DNA of 64,000 nucleotides from Magicicada septendecula (lineage: Eukaryota > Arthropoda > Insecta > Hemiptera > Cicadidae): NCBI GenBank assembly GCA_034769895.1, contig CM068367.1, positions 117,660,573-117,724,572 of the forward strand, given 5' to 3'. Numbering within the stretch: the stretch's first letter is position 1; every line of letters starts with the position of its first letter. Positions 12,362-25,052 of this stretch are shown in pieces. The position numbers and the translations under genes were made by a program. A model generated the notes under the pieces. That model did not search any database and was not told the DNA's origin. It worked only from the letters and a program-made list of their open reading frames with translations.

Positions 12362-14285
12362 TAAAATTTGAATTCCCTTGGTCCGTGAGAATGAAGTTAG
12401 ATTCCCACAGAAGGAGAATTAATATTATTTTTAATATTATTATCGGCGGAACTAATTTGTCGCTCCGGATTTCCTGTGCTTTTTTAATTTTGCAATATCT
12501 TGGTTGCAAACCAAGTTGTGCGAAATCTAAAATATACAATCTGTCAGAAATTATTGTATCTATGACATATTCAAATCTCATTAATGTAGCTCTATTTTTA
12601 CAGGAGTTATTCAATTATATTAGTTAACTCTTTTATTTGTTAATTATATTGCGTAAAATTTGCACACGTCATTATTAATATTTCGGCAAACCTTTTGGCT
12701 ATCTTGGATTTCGCCTTAATTTATTAGTTTCCGAAATATTAATAATTAACAGTTTGGGTGTGGCGCTTCCTTGTACAGCGAGCTGATTACATAACGGCCA
12801 CGTGTGCGTCGCTTTACAAAGCATTATTTTCAACGCTCTACATACAAATGGAGTTTTGACTGTTATAATTTATTTAAACATGATTTTATTATGCAGGCGA
12901 CATATAACCCCAAATAATTAATATTTGGTGCTGTTATAATATATATATGCCATGTTATTCATCCAAACGAAAGACTTAATCAAAGACAATTAAACATTAA
13001 ATAAAGAAATACAATATAATTTCAAAAAGTGTAATTAATAATTTGTAAATGTAACTGTTCTTGTATAGTAATTATAGTAATATTTGAATTATGAAAGTAT
13101 ATTTTTGAAATGTTAATTTATTGGAAATATTTAAATTAATTTTGAAAGAATAGTAATTTTTCTAAAGTAATTAATAAGTCATAAATAAGAAATGCATATG
13201 CAACAACAATAAGAATTTGAAAAATGAAAGATTAGAAAATTTAATAATAATTTAATCATAATAAATGGAGCAAGTCGAGAGCAATATTATATAATAAGCA
13301 ATGTTAGTTATAGTTATAAGATTATTTTATGTTTCTATGTAATATGAGATTACTTGTATTTATTAACAAGGAGGTGTACTACGAGTACACATACACATGC
13401 AAATAATAATGAGTTTTTAGCTCGCAATTTAAATGAAAGTTTTAATTAATAAATGTTTTGAAAGAGTCTAAACAATTCACGTTGTTATTATTATTACGAT
13501 TACACCCATTGAATATTTATAATGTAAGTATCGTCAACGATATAGATAGACAACATAGTCAAAAATGTTATAATATACATACGCACGTGCGCGCGTGCAC
13601 GCGCACACACACACACACACACACACATTGCAAAATGTGCATATTGAATTATACTGCAAGTTATTTTATAATAGGAACGTTGTATAAATTGTGTAAAATT
13701 TTATATTTAATTATAACTGATCACATTCTCTCTGGAATTTTTAATTTTTTCTTCCTAAATATCTTATCAGTTGTTGTTATTATTATCGTCTTCACGTCTA
13801 TTTTAAATGTTTAGTTAAGATAACGGGTCCAGCAATAAAGTGTGTGCTGTACTCGATGATAACACGTCACCGTTCGTTCGGTCGTGTTGACGGCTCGTCA
13901 GAAATGGAATGTTTGCTGCTGTGCACTTGAAGACGCGTCAGTCAGTTCGTGCCATCAGTAGCGCCTAGAAACAAACACTTGATCTACCTGTCTGTACCGT
14001 ACACGTTGTGTTTCAGCTAATGTCTGTTGCTTAGTTTCGTTTGTTTGCCACTATCGCGGTATAACTCGATTGTTTCACTTGTCATGATTCGTATTTTACG
14101 CAATCCCGTTTCCTAATAGGATGTACAGTACTTTCATTTCTAACTGATGATGAAGTCGGTATCCCAAGTGATCACCGTGTTCAATGTGTGTATTCTAACT
14201 CTTGAGTTCCTTGCAGTAATTATGTATGACTGTCCCTTTAAAGAGCGAAAGATTGATTATTTTAATAAAATCACCATTTTAGACA
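12362..14285. other. AT-rich region without recognised genes
   Basis: It contains a short mixed GC/AC microsatellite at about 13584-13627. A GC-balanced patch at about 13835-14060 has no coding similarity that I can name. Confidence 0.4.
13584..13627. repeat. (CA)n microsatellite with CG-rich start
   Basis: The start is ACGTGCGCGCGTGCACGCG, followed by about 11 CA units. Confidence 0.9.
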
Positions 14286-15012
14286 CAGTAATCCCATGTT
14301 ATAATGGACTAATAGGGACTTTGAGGTGTCCGTTACATTGAAACTCCGTTGTTACTGTGTATAGCAAGTAGGCCTTAAAATATGGATATGATTTATTTAA
14401 ACTACATGGATAAAAATAGAAACTATTTATTTTACTCTATTTAGCTATAAATAATAAATAATAGTACAGCAATAAAAACAGTTATATCTTATACAAAATA
14501 CTGTATACATAATTATAATAAAAACTTTGTCAGTTTATCATGAAGAGAAAGCTTTTACTCTTTCCCTTCTGCCCTGTAGTAGACTTACTAAAAAGCGTAG
14601 CAAACTCCTAAAAATTGTACTGTAACGAGAAAATAGTATAAAAACTGGAAACTGAGCGGTCAGCACAAGCAAAATAAGACAACACCGAACACATGAACTG
14701 TCTCTAATATTAGAATAAAAACTGAGTGAGATACACCCAAATCTAGGTAGGAGCAGTGTTATGACGGGCGGTCAATTCCTAGAATACGGAACAATGAGTA
14801 GGAAATATAGAAGCTCGCGGGAGATAACGGATGGACCGTTGATGAACGGGATAAATCACACGGCTCAACAACCCTAGACACCTGAGCGTCATTTTTGAGC
14901 CTCATTTTCTTCTATTTTTCAACACTCCATGTTTCTTAGAGCTATCCGTTATAAGCGCCGTCTGTTTTAACAGGCTCCGTTATAATGGGACTTTTAAAAG
15001 GGTCCGTTACTG
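14286..15012. mobile_element. Tigger/pogo-type MITE-like relic
   Basis: The left end reads CAGTAATCCCATGTTATAAT. The right end, reverse complemented, reads CAGTAACGGACCC and further in CATTATAACGGAG. CAGTNA ends with nearby TTATAA(C/T)GGA motifs are typical of Tigger-type termini. TA follows the right end at 15013-15014; the left flank reads CA, not TA. The 727-bp interior shows no transposase. The inverted match is short, so the boundaries are tentative. Confidence 0.45.
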
Positions 15013-15229
15013 TACTTTAATTTTATTGCAAAACGTACATACTACGGTTAACTGTGGAACACAACAGGAGATAAATATACGTCACAACTTTATTAGCACA
15101 CTCTTCGTGTTTTGACGAAATTTTCGATGTCTTTTGCGTCTAAATTCCGTCAAATTCGAACAAAGCGAAACTTCGCCTTGACTTCATAAATTATTTGTTG
15201 ATTGTTGATAGGAACACGAGACTTCAATA
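15013..15229. other. spacer, nothing recognised
   Basis: It is AT-rich with no supported feature. It lies between the Tigger-like relic and the mariner-type transposase fragment. Confidence 0.35.
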
Positions 15230-15553
15230 GCCACAAATGAAGAAGTCGTATGTATAGTGCTCTAGCAGAAGACCTCTTCGTGGCCATTTGCTATGACAGC
15301 CGTCGCGCGAGATAAGACAGTCTCACATCAGCACTTTCTCTCACGACGGCAGTGATCACAAAATACCAACTAACACAAGGACGCCCATAGATTTAATGTC
15401 CATTATTGAAGCTGTTTCCTTGATTATCTTAAACAGCCTTTGAAGCCTGACTGAGCCTCTTGACTGTTTAGGTGCATTTTGTCTACCAAAAATTCCACCC
15501 AGTTTGCAAAGTGTCTCCGAATAACATTTTCCATAATAATGTATTTTTACCAT
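15230..15553 (-). pseudogene. mariner-type transposase N-terminal HTH fragment (DUF4817-like)
   Basis: The minus-strand frame from 15553 reads YYGKCYSETLCKLGGIFGRQ, then APKQSRGSVRLQRLF and IIKETASIMDIK. This follows the pattern of the N-terminal helix-turn-helix (DUF4817) found in arthropod mariner/Tc-like transposases, where FGR.NAPS..TI.RLV..F.ETGSV.D is typical. In another frame, ITAVVRESADVRLSYLARRLS-like residues follow, resembling the second HTH region. The DDE catalytic domain is absent and the frame is broken after the first HTH. In the family this domain binds the inverted ends; here it is only a relic. Confidence 0.5.
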
Positions 15554-16229
15554 AACATCCTGTTTATTTTTTATATAACGCTCCTTAGAAAGTACTCATA
15601 ACATAATCAAATGACAAAAGCAGAATTTGTAGTGCCGTCAACCGAACAAAGAGATAATTACGCGGAATCCAAATCTTGTCTTCTTTGTGGCGTATCCTAT
15701 AGTAATCACGACAGTGCATCAGTAATGCTGTTTTGGCGATACTATGTGACTTGAGACTGGGGTAGATTTGATTACTACCACCCTGCTGCATTCTGTAAAT
15801 CGTTTAGTCGCAAAGGAGTAATGGTCAACAGGCTCCACGTACTTTTGCTGTGCATACCTCTTATAAAAGTTATGGTAGTTTTTTGTTATCGCTTAACGTG
15901 AATCCCAAAGACAGTGAGACAGTAGGATATTCATCATAAGCATACCCCGACCATAGCCAGTCTAAGAATATCTCCAATGTACGGGACGTGTACGTTAAAA
16001 GTAAAGGTGGCAATATAAAAGTAGTACGTGCCAAGGAAACTGTGCCGAAAATATAAAGCCAAGGAATGAGAACAGCCGACTTCCGTGCTTTGAAAAAATA
16101 ACCTACAAAACCAAGACATTAATTGACACCGCCATCTTAGAAAGCTTCGTCATCTACGTCTCTAAAACTTGAGAGATAAAGAAACTTTTGAAAGCTTCAA
16201 GCAGTGGAAGTGGATTTCTGGAGGTCTTG
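15554..16229. other. no gene recognised
   Basis: Short open frames exist on the minus strand but resemble nothing I can name. The block 15934-16140 is GC-balanced and may be an unclassified repeat. Confidence 0.35.
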
Positions 16230-16460
16230 TTGGGTGTCCAGGCTCCAGTGCATTAGAAGGACATCAGGTGGCAACTTCACGTTGACGAAACGATTTTAGA
16301 CACCATAAATATAAAGCCCACCGTATTGTGTGGACATCTAGAACGGGTGTCTGATGATCGTTGCTCCAAAACGTTGTTAGGTACTACCTAGATGACGAAA
16401 ATTATAGAGCCCCAGGAGATCGTGGTAAGAGGACACACTTAATGAGATGGAGAAGAGAGG
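16230..16460 (+). pseudogene. LINE C-terminal fragment (degenerate)
   Basis: The plus-strand translation gives CGHLERVSDDRCSKTLLG and RGHTLMRWRRE. This resembles the GH..RM.DDR..K.LL and RG....RW motifs after the reverse transcriptase in many insect LINEs. It is interrupted and short, with no 5' part. Confidence 0.35.
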
Positions 16461-16699
16461 CTTGCAACATAGCGTCTGTTACAACAGAATCCTCTATTAA
16501 CCCATAAAACAGTGTTGTCCTTAATTTGTCAACGTGCCATCTTATAACAATAATAACATACTACTTCATGAATGACAGAAATCTCTTAGTGGAGGCAGTG
16601 TTGGCTGCCAGTTTGAACCGTACGACGTACAAGAAAGATAGCATGCTCAGCGCTACGTTTCAATAGCCTATTCTTACCCGTAGGTTTTACCCTTCTTTA

Positions 16700-19345
16700 C
16701 CCTTGATATTAATTTCCACCGAGACCTTGTATGGACAATGCCACAATAATATGACAGATAATAGAAAAGATGTAGAATGTAATCTGGAAACTCACATTGC
16801 TTTCATTGATTACGAGAAAGCCTTCGATCGGGTCAACAGAACAAAACTATGGAAGATTGTGGGCAGACGAGGGTATCCCAAACACTTGATAGGAGTTATT
16901 TAAAGGCTATACCTGTGCCGTGGTTATATTGAAAGGTAAACACCACGGCCACTTTAATTTTACTTTCTGTGCGTTCGGCGCACTATCGCTGATTGTTACG
17001 ATGCCCGCGTTGATATCGAGATGCAAGTTGTTTGCTGCAACCTTGAGTGGTGACGTCATTGGGCAGGCTGTGGTTTTCGCTTGTCAATGAAATTTAGTCA
17101 GCAATGTCTGAGTTTCTATAAGTTAACGCCGAGCCGTGCGTCGTTCTCTTTTCTCGTTCAACCTTGGCGCGGCTAATTTGTGACGGCGTAAATTGTGACA
17201 CCACTATGACTAGATAGGTTTTCATAAAGAGCTTCAGGTTTCTCCGCTTAGTCGAGGGGAAAGGGGTCCAGGTGATGGGCACGCTACATCTTCGCCCATC
17301 CGCAGAGCCAGCGTAAGACACCCCAACGCCGTCACGCCATCCGTCATCGTCTTTCACACTCCACCAAATGCAGGAACGTCTTTAGTGCCCTCCGAAAGAT
17401 CAGGTGGGAAAATTCCATTATTTAATAAACTTCACACTCGAAGTGCTCCGCAGGTTATCGGGCAATACACACGCTAAAATCTATGCCTAGATGTGTCTTA
17501 GACTCATGTTTAACATTACTGAACATGTTTTATGAAGACATGCTAAAGTGTGGACACTACTGACTGGGTTATAAGTAACTTATAAGTATTTGTGCTTTGA
17601 GTGTATAGAGTCATGGGTTACCTTTCTATTATTTAAATATGTAATTCTATCCCTGTGAAAGACAAAACAGTTTAAAACTCTTTTGACAATATTCAGAACT
17701 TAAGAAAATGTAATACTCGCAGAGTGCTTGCATCTGCCTGCCATATGACCGGTGATCCTGCACGTTTCTATTTGTTTTCTGATTTTTCTAAATTTAAATT
17801 TTTCTTATTTGGTTATTTTGTTGGCTCAGTTTAACTATTCAAATTTTTTTATTTTATACAGTAAATTTCTATACTTAATTAACTTAACACCTTATTTTAA
17901 TTTATGTTAACTTAACGCTTAACTTGAAAGGCGATAGTTTTTAATTTTTTTTTATTCAATTACTAATTTACTACATTTTATATTTAATTAACATTCTTAA
18001 ACCCCGGTTACTGTGATCACTGTTTTCAGTTGATATGATTAATCCTAGTGATGGCGAACAGGTAGATGAAAGTACTGCGGCACACTTGAGTAATTGTTCT
18101 TTGAATTTAATTATTAATCATTATTTATTAATTATCGATTATTATTGTATTATTTAATTATCATGGATTGTCTGCTCCAGACACTTATAATTATCATGTG
18201 TTCATAAATGGTTCCTGCATTACTCATGCTATACAAACTGTTGTAAAATATAGGGAGTAAAAGTTTATAATAATAATAATAATAAATTCAGTAGGTTGGC
18301 ATGCCATTATTAAATTTGTGGAAAATACTTTGACATATTTTGTGTAATTAAACCATCATGTGAATTTAAAAAGAGAGCTGTTTGAAAGTCAAGTATTAAG
18401 AAAACTTAGACAAATGATTGTAAAACTATTGTTCAAGAAAAAAACTTAAATAAAATCTTGTTACTGTTGAGCGTCTGTTTTCTTGCAAGACCTGTCACTA
18501 TTTTATTTCCAATCTAGGCCACATGCCTAGTCTTAAATATTAAGTTACGCCTCACCAGAAAAAAAAAATTTTTGTGATTAGAAAATGGGTGTAAAAAAAA
18601 TATTCTGGGACCAAGGGGTTTTATACCGACATACTAGAATTATAATAAACACTGGAGAAGGTAAACCTGTGCCTATACAGGTACAGAGAGATTCGACAAG
18701 GGTGTAGCTAATCTCCCGCTTTTTTTAATGTTTATATAGACACTGTTGTGAGACAATGGAAGGAAAATAATAAACCCCGGAATTAAATTGATACCATCCA
18801 GTCAGTGTATCAATATATTGTTATTTGTTTATGATCAGGTTATTATAAAAAAAAAAAGAAAACAGAAAAATCTTTAGCAGTTTTCCACATTTAAGCCAAC
18901 TATGAAAAGAATACGAAAACGAAAGTTATGGAGTAAAGAATCCGATACGTTCCAAGATAATAAACAATCAGTCTATAGAACAGGTATCTCATTTCAGTTT
19001 TCTAGGGTGCGATGTAACTTATGTGTGTGATAATAAATCGACATAACAATTAATAGATTTCAAATGATATGCGGTATTAAAAACAGAACACTTATAAAAA
19101 TAGGACAAGAATAGACGCCAAGATAAAGTTCTATAAAGTAATGGCAACACCTGCTTTAACTTATGGAAGTGAAACTTGGACGATGAAGAGAAATGATGAG
19201 CGAATAATAAAAACAAGTGAAATGAAGTTCTTGAGAAAACCCAAAGGTTCCACGCTTAGAGATCAAATACAAAATGAAGATAAGAACCAAATTAAGTGTA
19301 TATTCTATGCCCAGCAGAATAAGGACCAAAATTATTCTTTTGGAT
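16700..19345 (+). mobile_element. non-LTR retrotransposon (LINE) fragment split by an insertion
   Basis: The first piece (to 16913) encodes ETHIAFIDYEKAFDRVNRTK, the first catalytic-aspartate block of the reverse transcriptase, ending with KHLIGVI and, after one stop, RLY. The second piece (from 18628) continues RHTRIIINTGEGKP, then a degenerate GVRQG-type block near 18690, a YDQ-type residue near 18832 in place of FADD, GCDVTYVCD near 19009, and KVMATPALTYGSETW, MKFLRKPKG and LRDQIQNED near 19135-19280. Removing 16914-18621 with one copy of TATACC gives an uninterrupted LYRHTR reading. The family resembles a common insect endonuclease-reverse transcriptase LINE; related scraps lie at 49.26-50.04, about 57.1 and 57.93-58.39 kb. 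The endonuclease is missing and several stops and frame changes are present, so this is dead. Confidence 0.75.
16914..18621. mobile_element. 1.7-kb insertion with 6-bp target duplication
   Basis: It is flanked by TATACC at 16908-16913 and again at 18622-18627, and it splits a LINE reading frame exactly. It starts TGTGCCGTGG and ends GACCAAGGGGTTT. The first 560 bp are GC-balanced and the remainder AT-rich. No coding region or inverted ends were recognised, so the class is unknown. Confidence 0.65.
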
Positions 19346-20084
<739 letters not shown>

Positions 20085-20274
20085 GTTTATAATTGAGTTT
20101 GTTTACGTTGATTATAGTTCAATGTAGTATACATAATAGATGTAAAAACCAAGTTTATACTTTCTATAGACATAGAAAAAAAACAACTTTCTGATTTAAA
20201 ACAACTAATCGTAATAAATTTAAATATTCACACACACACAAAATGAAGTAAAACACAGTTGTAGTAAGTAGCTG

Positions 20275-20440
20275 GAAACAAAGTGAAATATCAAGAAGTA
20301 GTGATATTACGCCACTGAGGGAGATGACCACCCCGATGTGGTCGAAACGTCTTGTGAACGTGTGAATTCCGACCACACTTGCTCTGCCAGGCGTTTCCAG
20401 TGGAATTAAAGCACGCAATTTTTATTTATTAAAATTATTT
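20275..20440 (+). mobile_element. Penelope-like terminal fragment
   Basis: The plus strand reads CACTGAGGGAGATGACCACC, then a GTGGTCGAAACGTC block, and later GTTTCCAGTGGAATTAAAGC. The layout fits PLE termini: an imperfect hairpin CCAC/GTGG before GAAAC, then a short 3' tail. The upstream CUGAUGA box is degenerate (GAGAUGA). No coding part is present. Confidence 0.45.
20317..20355 (+). ncRNA. degenerate hammerhead-like core
   Basis: GAUGA (20322-20326) is followed by stem CCAC/GUGG, then UC and GAAAC (20344-20348). The first two core bases differ from the hammerhead consensus, so this is probably an inactive relative. Confidence 0.35.
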
Positions 20441-21265
20441 GATTTGCTAAAAGACAAAATAAATTTTTAAACCCTCTAAATGAGGGTAGAGAAATAATGG
20501 CTTACAACTGTACTAATTATTCGTTTTTAAACAAAACAATAAATATATATTATGTTATTAAGTTCCAGTCAACACATTAAGTGAAGAAATACACAATAAA
20601 TAGTGTTAGGTAAAGCTATTCTATCAACAATGTAATCTTATTTACCGCAGAACCAAAGTAAAGTACACTCAAGATCACGGGTGACATGTTATCGTTAAAA
20701 GAAAACAAGTGCACTTTTATAAAGACTTTTATAGTATTTTATAAAGACTATGAACACAAAGACTCCAAAAATTAAAAATGTTTGTAAAATAAATTTAAAA
20801 TTTGTCATTATTTTTTATAGAAACAAAACGGATGACATACGGACAGTGTTATCCAAAACAGAAGCGAGAAACAACAAAATCCATTTTAAGAAAATTGGCT
20901 TCAGAGATTAAAATGTAGATAATTTTTTTTAAATATTATTTGTGTATCCTTACTACATATGCATTAGTGTAGTCGTTAGTCGTATGAGATTTCCCTTCTT
21001 CCTTCCAGCCTCCAAAGTTGTCTAGTTATCGTAAAAAAGTTCTGTCTAAAATTTCAGCTCAGTGAAAAATATTAAGGTGGCTGGCAAAAGCCTAAAGTTT
21101 TACATTTAACAATATCGGAATTTTCCGCATATGTTTTATCGCCCTTAAAGTTTTTTTTTCAAAAAATTACAAAAATGATTACAATATACTTCCTGTGACT
21201 AAATAAAACTAAAATTGGGTGACTTTCATAAAATCTATAAATGTTTTAACCCGTGTGAAAATCCT
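20441..21265. other. AT-rich region, nothing recognised
   Basis: No coding, RNA or repeat feature was supported up to the heat-shock-element array. Confidence 0.4.
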
Positions 21266-21382
21266 TTCTTGAACGTTCTCAAAGGCTCCTAGAAGGAAAA
21301 TTCCGAAAGATTCGGGAGTGTTCTAGAAAATGTTGTTGAAGATATTCCGGCCAGTTCCGGAATATTCTAGAAAGTTGTAGAA
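21266..21382 (+). promoter_or_regulatory. cluster of heat-shock elements (HSF binding sites)
   Basis: Heat-shock factor trimers bind inverted nGAAn pentamers. At 21266-21278 TTCTTGAACGTTC is a perfect three-unit site. TTCCGAAAGATTC at 21301-21313 has one mismatch. TTCTAGAA lies at 21321-21328. TTCCGGAATATTCTAGAA at 21355-21372 is a perfect four-unit site, extended in phase by TTG and GAA to 21382, giving six phased units with one mismatch. That density in 117 bp is far from chance. No TATA box or heat-shock gene follows within the next kilobase, so this may be a mobile-element promoter or an orphan enhancer. Confidence 0.6.
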
Positions 21383-22773
21383 GAAATGTTGAAGTTTTTA
21401 TTATTGTAGGGTAAGAGACCTCCTCCAAATTCATGACTGTCAATGATCGTAAACTTAAAGTAAGTTAATAAAGAAATATGAACACGTCTAAAAGGAAAGA
21501 TAAAGAAGAAATGGAGCCCATGAGGAAATGAAACGAAATGCCAATGTTCAGCTACAATTATTACCAAGCAGTGATAGTGAAGATGGAGTAGCATTCTAAT
21601 GATTCAGCTGAAGACAGTCAGGTTCATCTAATAATTAAGAGTGAGTCAACCAAGCACTTCTGGCACGAGAGGTATACTAGAATTTTTTTATTTCACGTCC
21701 GTCTAAAGGTTAAGACGGATGCAAAATCAGCAACCGAAATGAGGTTAGTCTTTTACAAAATTAGTTCATTACAATATGTGTTTAATTGTAAATTTACTTA
21801 CTAAATCATTTATTTTAATATTCTTGTTCACATGCATGTTTACAGACAGTGTAGAACCAGAGTACAAACGTAACTGCAAAGTTTGGTGTTCAAAACTAAC
21901 TCCCAAAACGCTTATCAAACTTCGGTTGTTCCTAGTTAAACTAAGTAAGTTCTCTCTTTCGGCTCACATTACAAATTACTGGGATTAGTGAAACTCGAAA
22001 TCTGCACTGAAACGTTTGTAAAATTATAAAATGTAAATTAATGTAATGTGTCTGACGGCAGACCACATCATCTTGGCAAGCGTATCGTTTAGAATTTGTA
22101 GTAGCTTCAATTGCGGACTGCTTGAAACAAGTCCAAACAAAATACAGAATCATATGTAAATATGAAGTAGAATTTATTTTTCAGTTTTTTCATTATTCCT
22201 TTATAAATCGTTGTCCAAACTACATAAAAATTTTGTTTTACACTTCATTAAAGTGTATATCATTTCAGCCTCCCCACGTTAAAGGATTATTTACAAAGAA
22301 TTTTGGCTCGATAACAAGAATAATTTAAAACGCTCAATAGAGATTCGCCTAGAGAGGACAGTTCTTGTTTAAAAAATATCATACAAAAAAGTTTTTAAAA
22401 ATGTAGTATCCTCTTTATGAACAGTAGTTTTTTCAAGAGCATCTACCAATGAGGATAACATATTATTAAATCAAGTACAAAAATAAATCATGTACTGCAC
22501 AATTCGACTCAAAATATGATTTTGTATTTGGCAGTTAAGTTTTGTTTTCAAGATAACGGAATAAGGGAAATCGTTCAATAAATTAATTTAATCCCAGTAG
22601 ATCGTAACCTAAGATACTTCTGTATGAACTTTTTTTTTGTGAACAAAGCAATAAAATTTTGGAAAAATACCGGTTCTCACACTAGATCTCTTTATATTTA
22701 TTTTTTTAAGAAAAATTAACACTTTATATAATATATTATATATATTTATAATATTTTGATAATATTTAATATA
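21383..22773. other. no gene recognised
   Basis: A short plus-strand trace at about 21480-21600 contains basic KRKDK residues and, in another frame, LLPSSDSEDG, possibly the start of a transposase-like protein. It is too short to name. The rest is AT-rich. Confidence 0.35.
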
Positions 22774-23121
22774 GTTTCTTCTGCAAGTAGTGCATTACGT
22801 TTCTGTCGTTTCAATACCTGACGCACGTTTCACCGAAACATATCAGCATCATCAGAGGCTTGTAAATGAATCAACAAAAATAATCGAAATAATTCTACAT
22901 TGATATAGAAATTAACTAATAATCGAATTTGTTTCGATTTCAATGTAAAATAACGAATAATCAATTTAATTTGATAATTAATGAATGATTGTTTTAATGT
23001 TTATTTACTTAAGCAGCTGTTTTGTCAGTTATATTGGCAAAATTATATATATTTTTAAATATATATAAATATAATTAATTCGTAAAAAGAATATACGAAT
23101 TATACTACTTGCAGAAGAAAC
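22774..23121 (-). mobile_element. inverted-repeat element carrying a hammerhead motif
   Basis: GTTTCTTCTGCAAGTAGT at 22774-22791 is matched by its exact inverse at 23104-23121. Between them lies a minus-strand hammerhead core of Penelope type, and the remaining 230 bp are AT-rich. The arms share CTGCAAGTAG with the ends of the neighbouring MITE at 23175-23331. The element may be PLE-derived or retrozyme-like; the class is uncertain. Confidence 0.5.
22811..22864 (-). ncRNA. hammerhead ribozyme, type I minimal form (predicted)
   Basis: On the minus strand, CCU precedes the canonical CUGAUGA (22849-22855). A 5-bp stem II GCUGA/UCGGU with wobble pairs follows, then GAAAC (22827-22831), a GUGC loop, GUC (22820-22822) and AGG. 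This gives a 2-bp stem III (A-U, C-G), cleavage after the C of GUC, and a stem I closed by CCU/AGG. The layout matches the short-stem-III hammerheads described in Penelope-like elements. It is the most complete core in the window. Confidence 0.65.
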
Positions 23122-23174
23122 AAATTGAATAACATGTATATAAATGTATATATAGGCCTACACATATATAAATA

Positions 23175-23331
23175 CACTGCAAGTAGGTTTATTTTCACCT
23201 TATTTAGTGTATTTATTTGAAGATATTAGATTTAAAAGTATATTTTGGCTTTGCTTATGAATATTTGAGCACAGATAATGACAAATAAGTGTCCTCACCC
23301 CACTAAAGTGAAAATAAACCTACTTGCAGTG
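23175..23331. mobile_element. 157-bp MITE with TA target duplication
   Basis: The 24-bp ends are perfect inverted copies: CACTGCAAGTAGGTTTATTT... at 23175-23198 and its exact inverse at 23308-23331. TA lies immediately outside both ends (23173-23174 and 23332-23333). The size, perfect ends and TA duplication fit a Tc1/mariner-type MITE. A 19-bp word, TATTTATTTGAAGATATTA, occurs both inside (from 23210) and just outside (from 23332). Confidence 0.8.
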
Positions 23332-25052
23332 TATTTATTTGAAGATATTATATAGAAGACCTGCAGGAAACTCAACGAGTTAAAAATACAAATATATATA
23401 CACACACACACATATATAAACACACTCGCGCGTACTAGACACAGAGAGAGGGGGGAGACAAATAGATAGACACATGAAAAGTTAACACGTCACGAGGGAA
23501 TGAGGGACAGACAATTTAGCGACCAAAACGTGTTACAAGTACGGTACCTGTGAATGTACCCTTGATATGTAATAACACTAATAATACCACAATTCTATTA
23601 AACCACAAAACTATGCTAAATATCTGCTTCGAAAATTTATTTGTATGCATTTATGTACCTATGAACTTTTTGTAGTAAATTGTTTAATACTAACGTAATG
23701 TTTACAAAGTTTGTTATCTAGTTGCTACAACATTGTAATACTAAAGTCAAACCTTTATAAATTTACTGTTCGGTTAATATTAATGCGCGTTTAACACAGT
23801 AGCGGAAAAATTCCAAATTTATTTAAATAGACAGATTGACAATCGCTTATATCAATATAAGTTTTTGTAGCTAACCTTCTTTCATTGTTTTTAATTTCCT
23901 ATTTACATAAATAAAAATTGTATGAAGGTTATAAATTCTAATCAATTTAGTTTCTCATGCTGTGTAGTCAGAGTCAATCGCACAAAAAATTTCCACCACT
24001 AACAAAGTCGAAACAACCAGATTGATTAAATCCGCCTGCTAAACTAGGTTTCCAGTCTCCGCTTCCAATTCGTTTTTATAAATTGAACATGACGTTTGGA
24101 ACCAAACATCGTCAAATATATATTTCTTTGTTTGTCTATTTAAAGTTAGAACAAAACGCTGGGTACAGCCTGTTACAGACGGTAAATTTATAAACATTCT
24201 TCATTTATTCAATTTGTTTGTAACACGCACAAACAGTCGGCAATTTTGTATCACAAAATTATGTATACAAATATTACGTGATTTTCACAAACTATTCTAT
24301 TTTCATTGTTCTAACCTCTAAAAAGCGTGGCCAACTCACTGCACTCTATTTAATTAATATCTCAATAACGTGGTTAATTTGACCAACAAACAGTATTTTG
24401 ATTATAATATATACTAATACAGTTAGTATTTGAAAAATAAAAACCAGTTTGAATTATAAATAGAGGTTTTTCAAAGAGTACTTTACAGTAAAAAGTAATG
24501 GACAACATGACAAGGAAATTATACTTTTTTTTTCAAGAAACAAATCTACGTTATCAGCAGAAAAATTCCTGCAAACGGACGAAGTAACGCTTTGTGCTAT
24601 TAGACTGAAGAAGAAAGACATACACTGCTGACATAATGATCCACTTCGAATACCATAATTTACGGCCTATATTTTAATCAAGTAGGAAGACGAGACAGCT
24701 GTTACCTTCTGTGAAAGATAAGATGCCTCTGTCGCCGCTGATATTTTCAACAACACATGAAGTACACAAGGAAGTCTATACGGAAAACTCGGCAACAGCG
24801 GTGGATAGATTGGAAACCAAACATCGAACTGATATAAACATCGATTAAAAAACATCGAAATGTAATCAAAATATGTCAGAATTCATAAAAATACGAATAC
24901 ATTTTTAACAGGAATCTTTCAAAATGCGATATGTTTAGAATAAATTGCAAATACAATTGTAATGTAATGTGATATTACCATGTGTTGTAATTGTGTAATT
25001 TGTTTTAAACAATATAATTATTTTTAAGTTTGGTGTATATAAATATTTTATT
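23332..25052. other. AT-rich region without recognised genes
   Basis: It has short CA and TA runs near 23395-23420 and a GAGAGAGGGG patch. No coding or RNA feature was supported. Confidence 0.4.

Noticed and set aside
15934-16119. A membrane protein gene on the minus strand
   Set aside because: It is hydrophobic by composition, with no start context, splice sites or recognised family.
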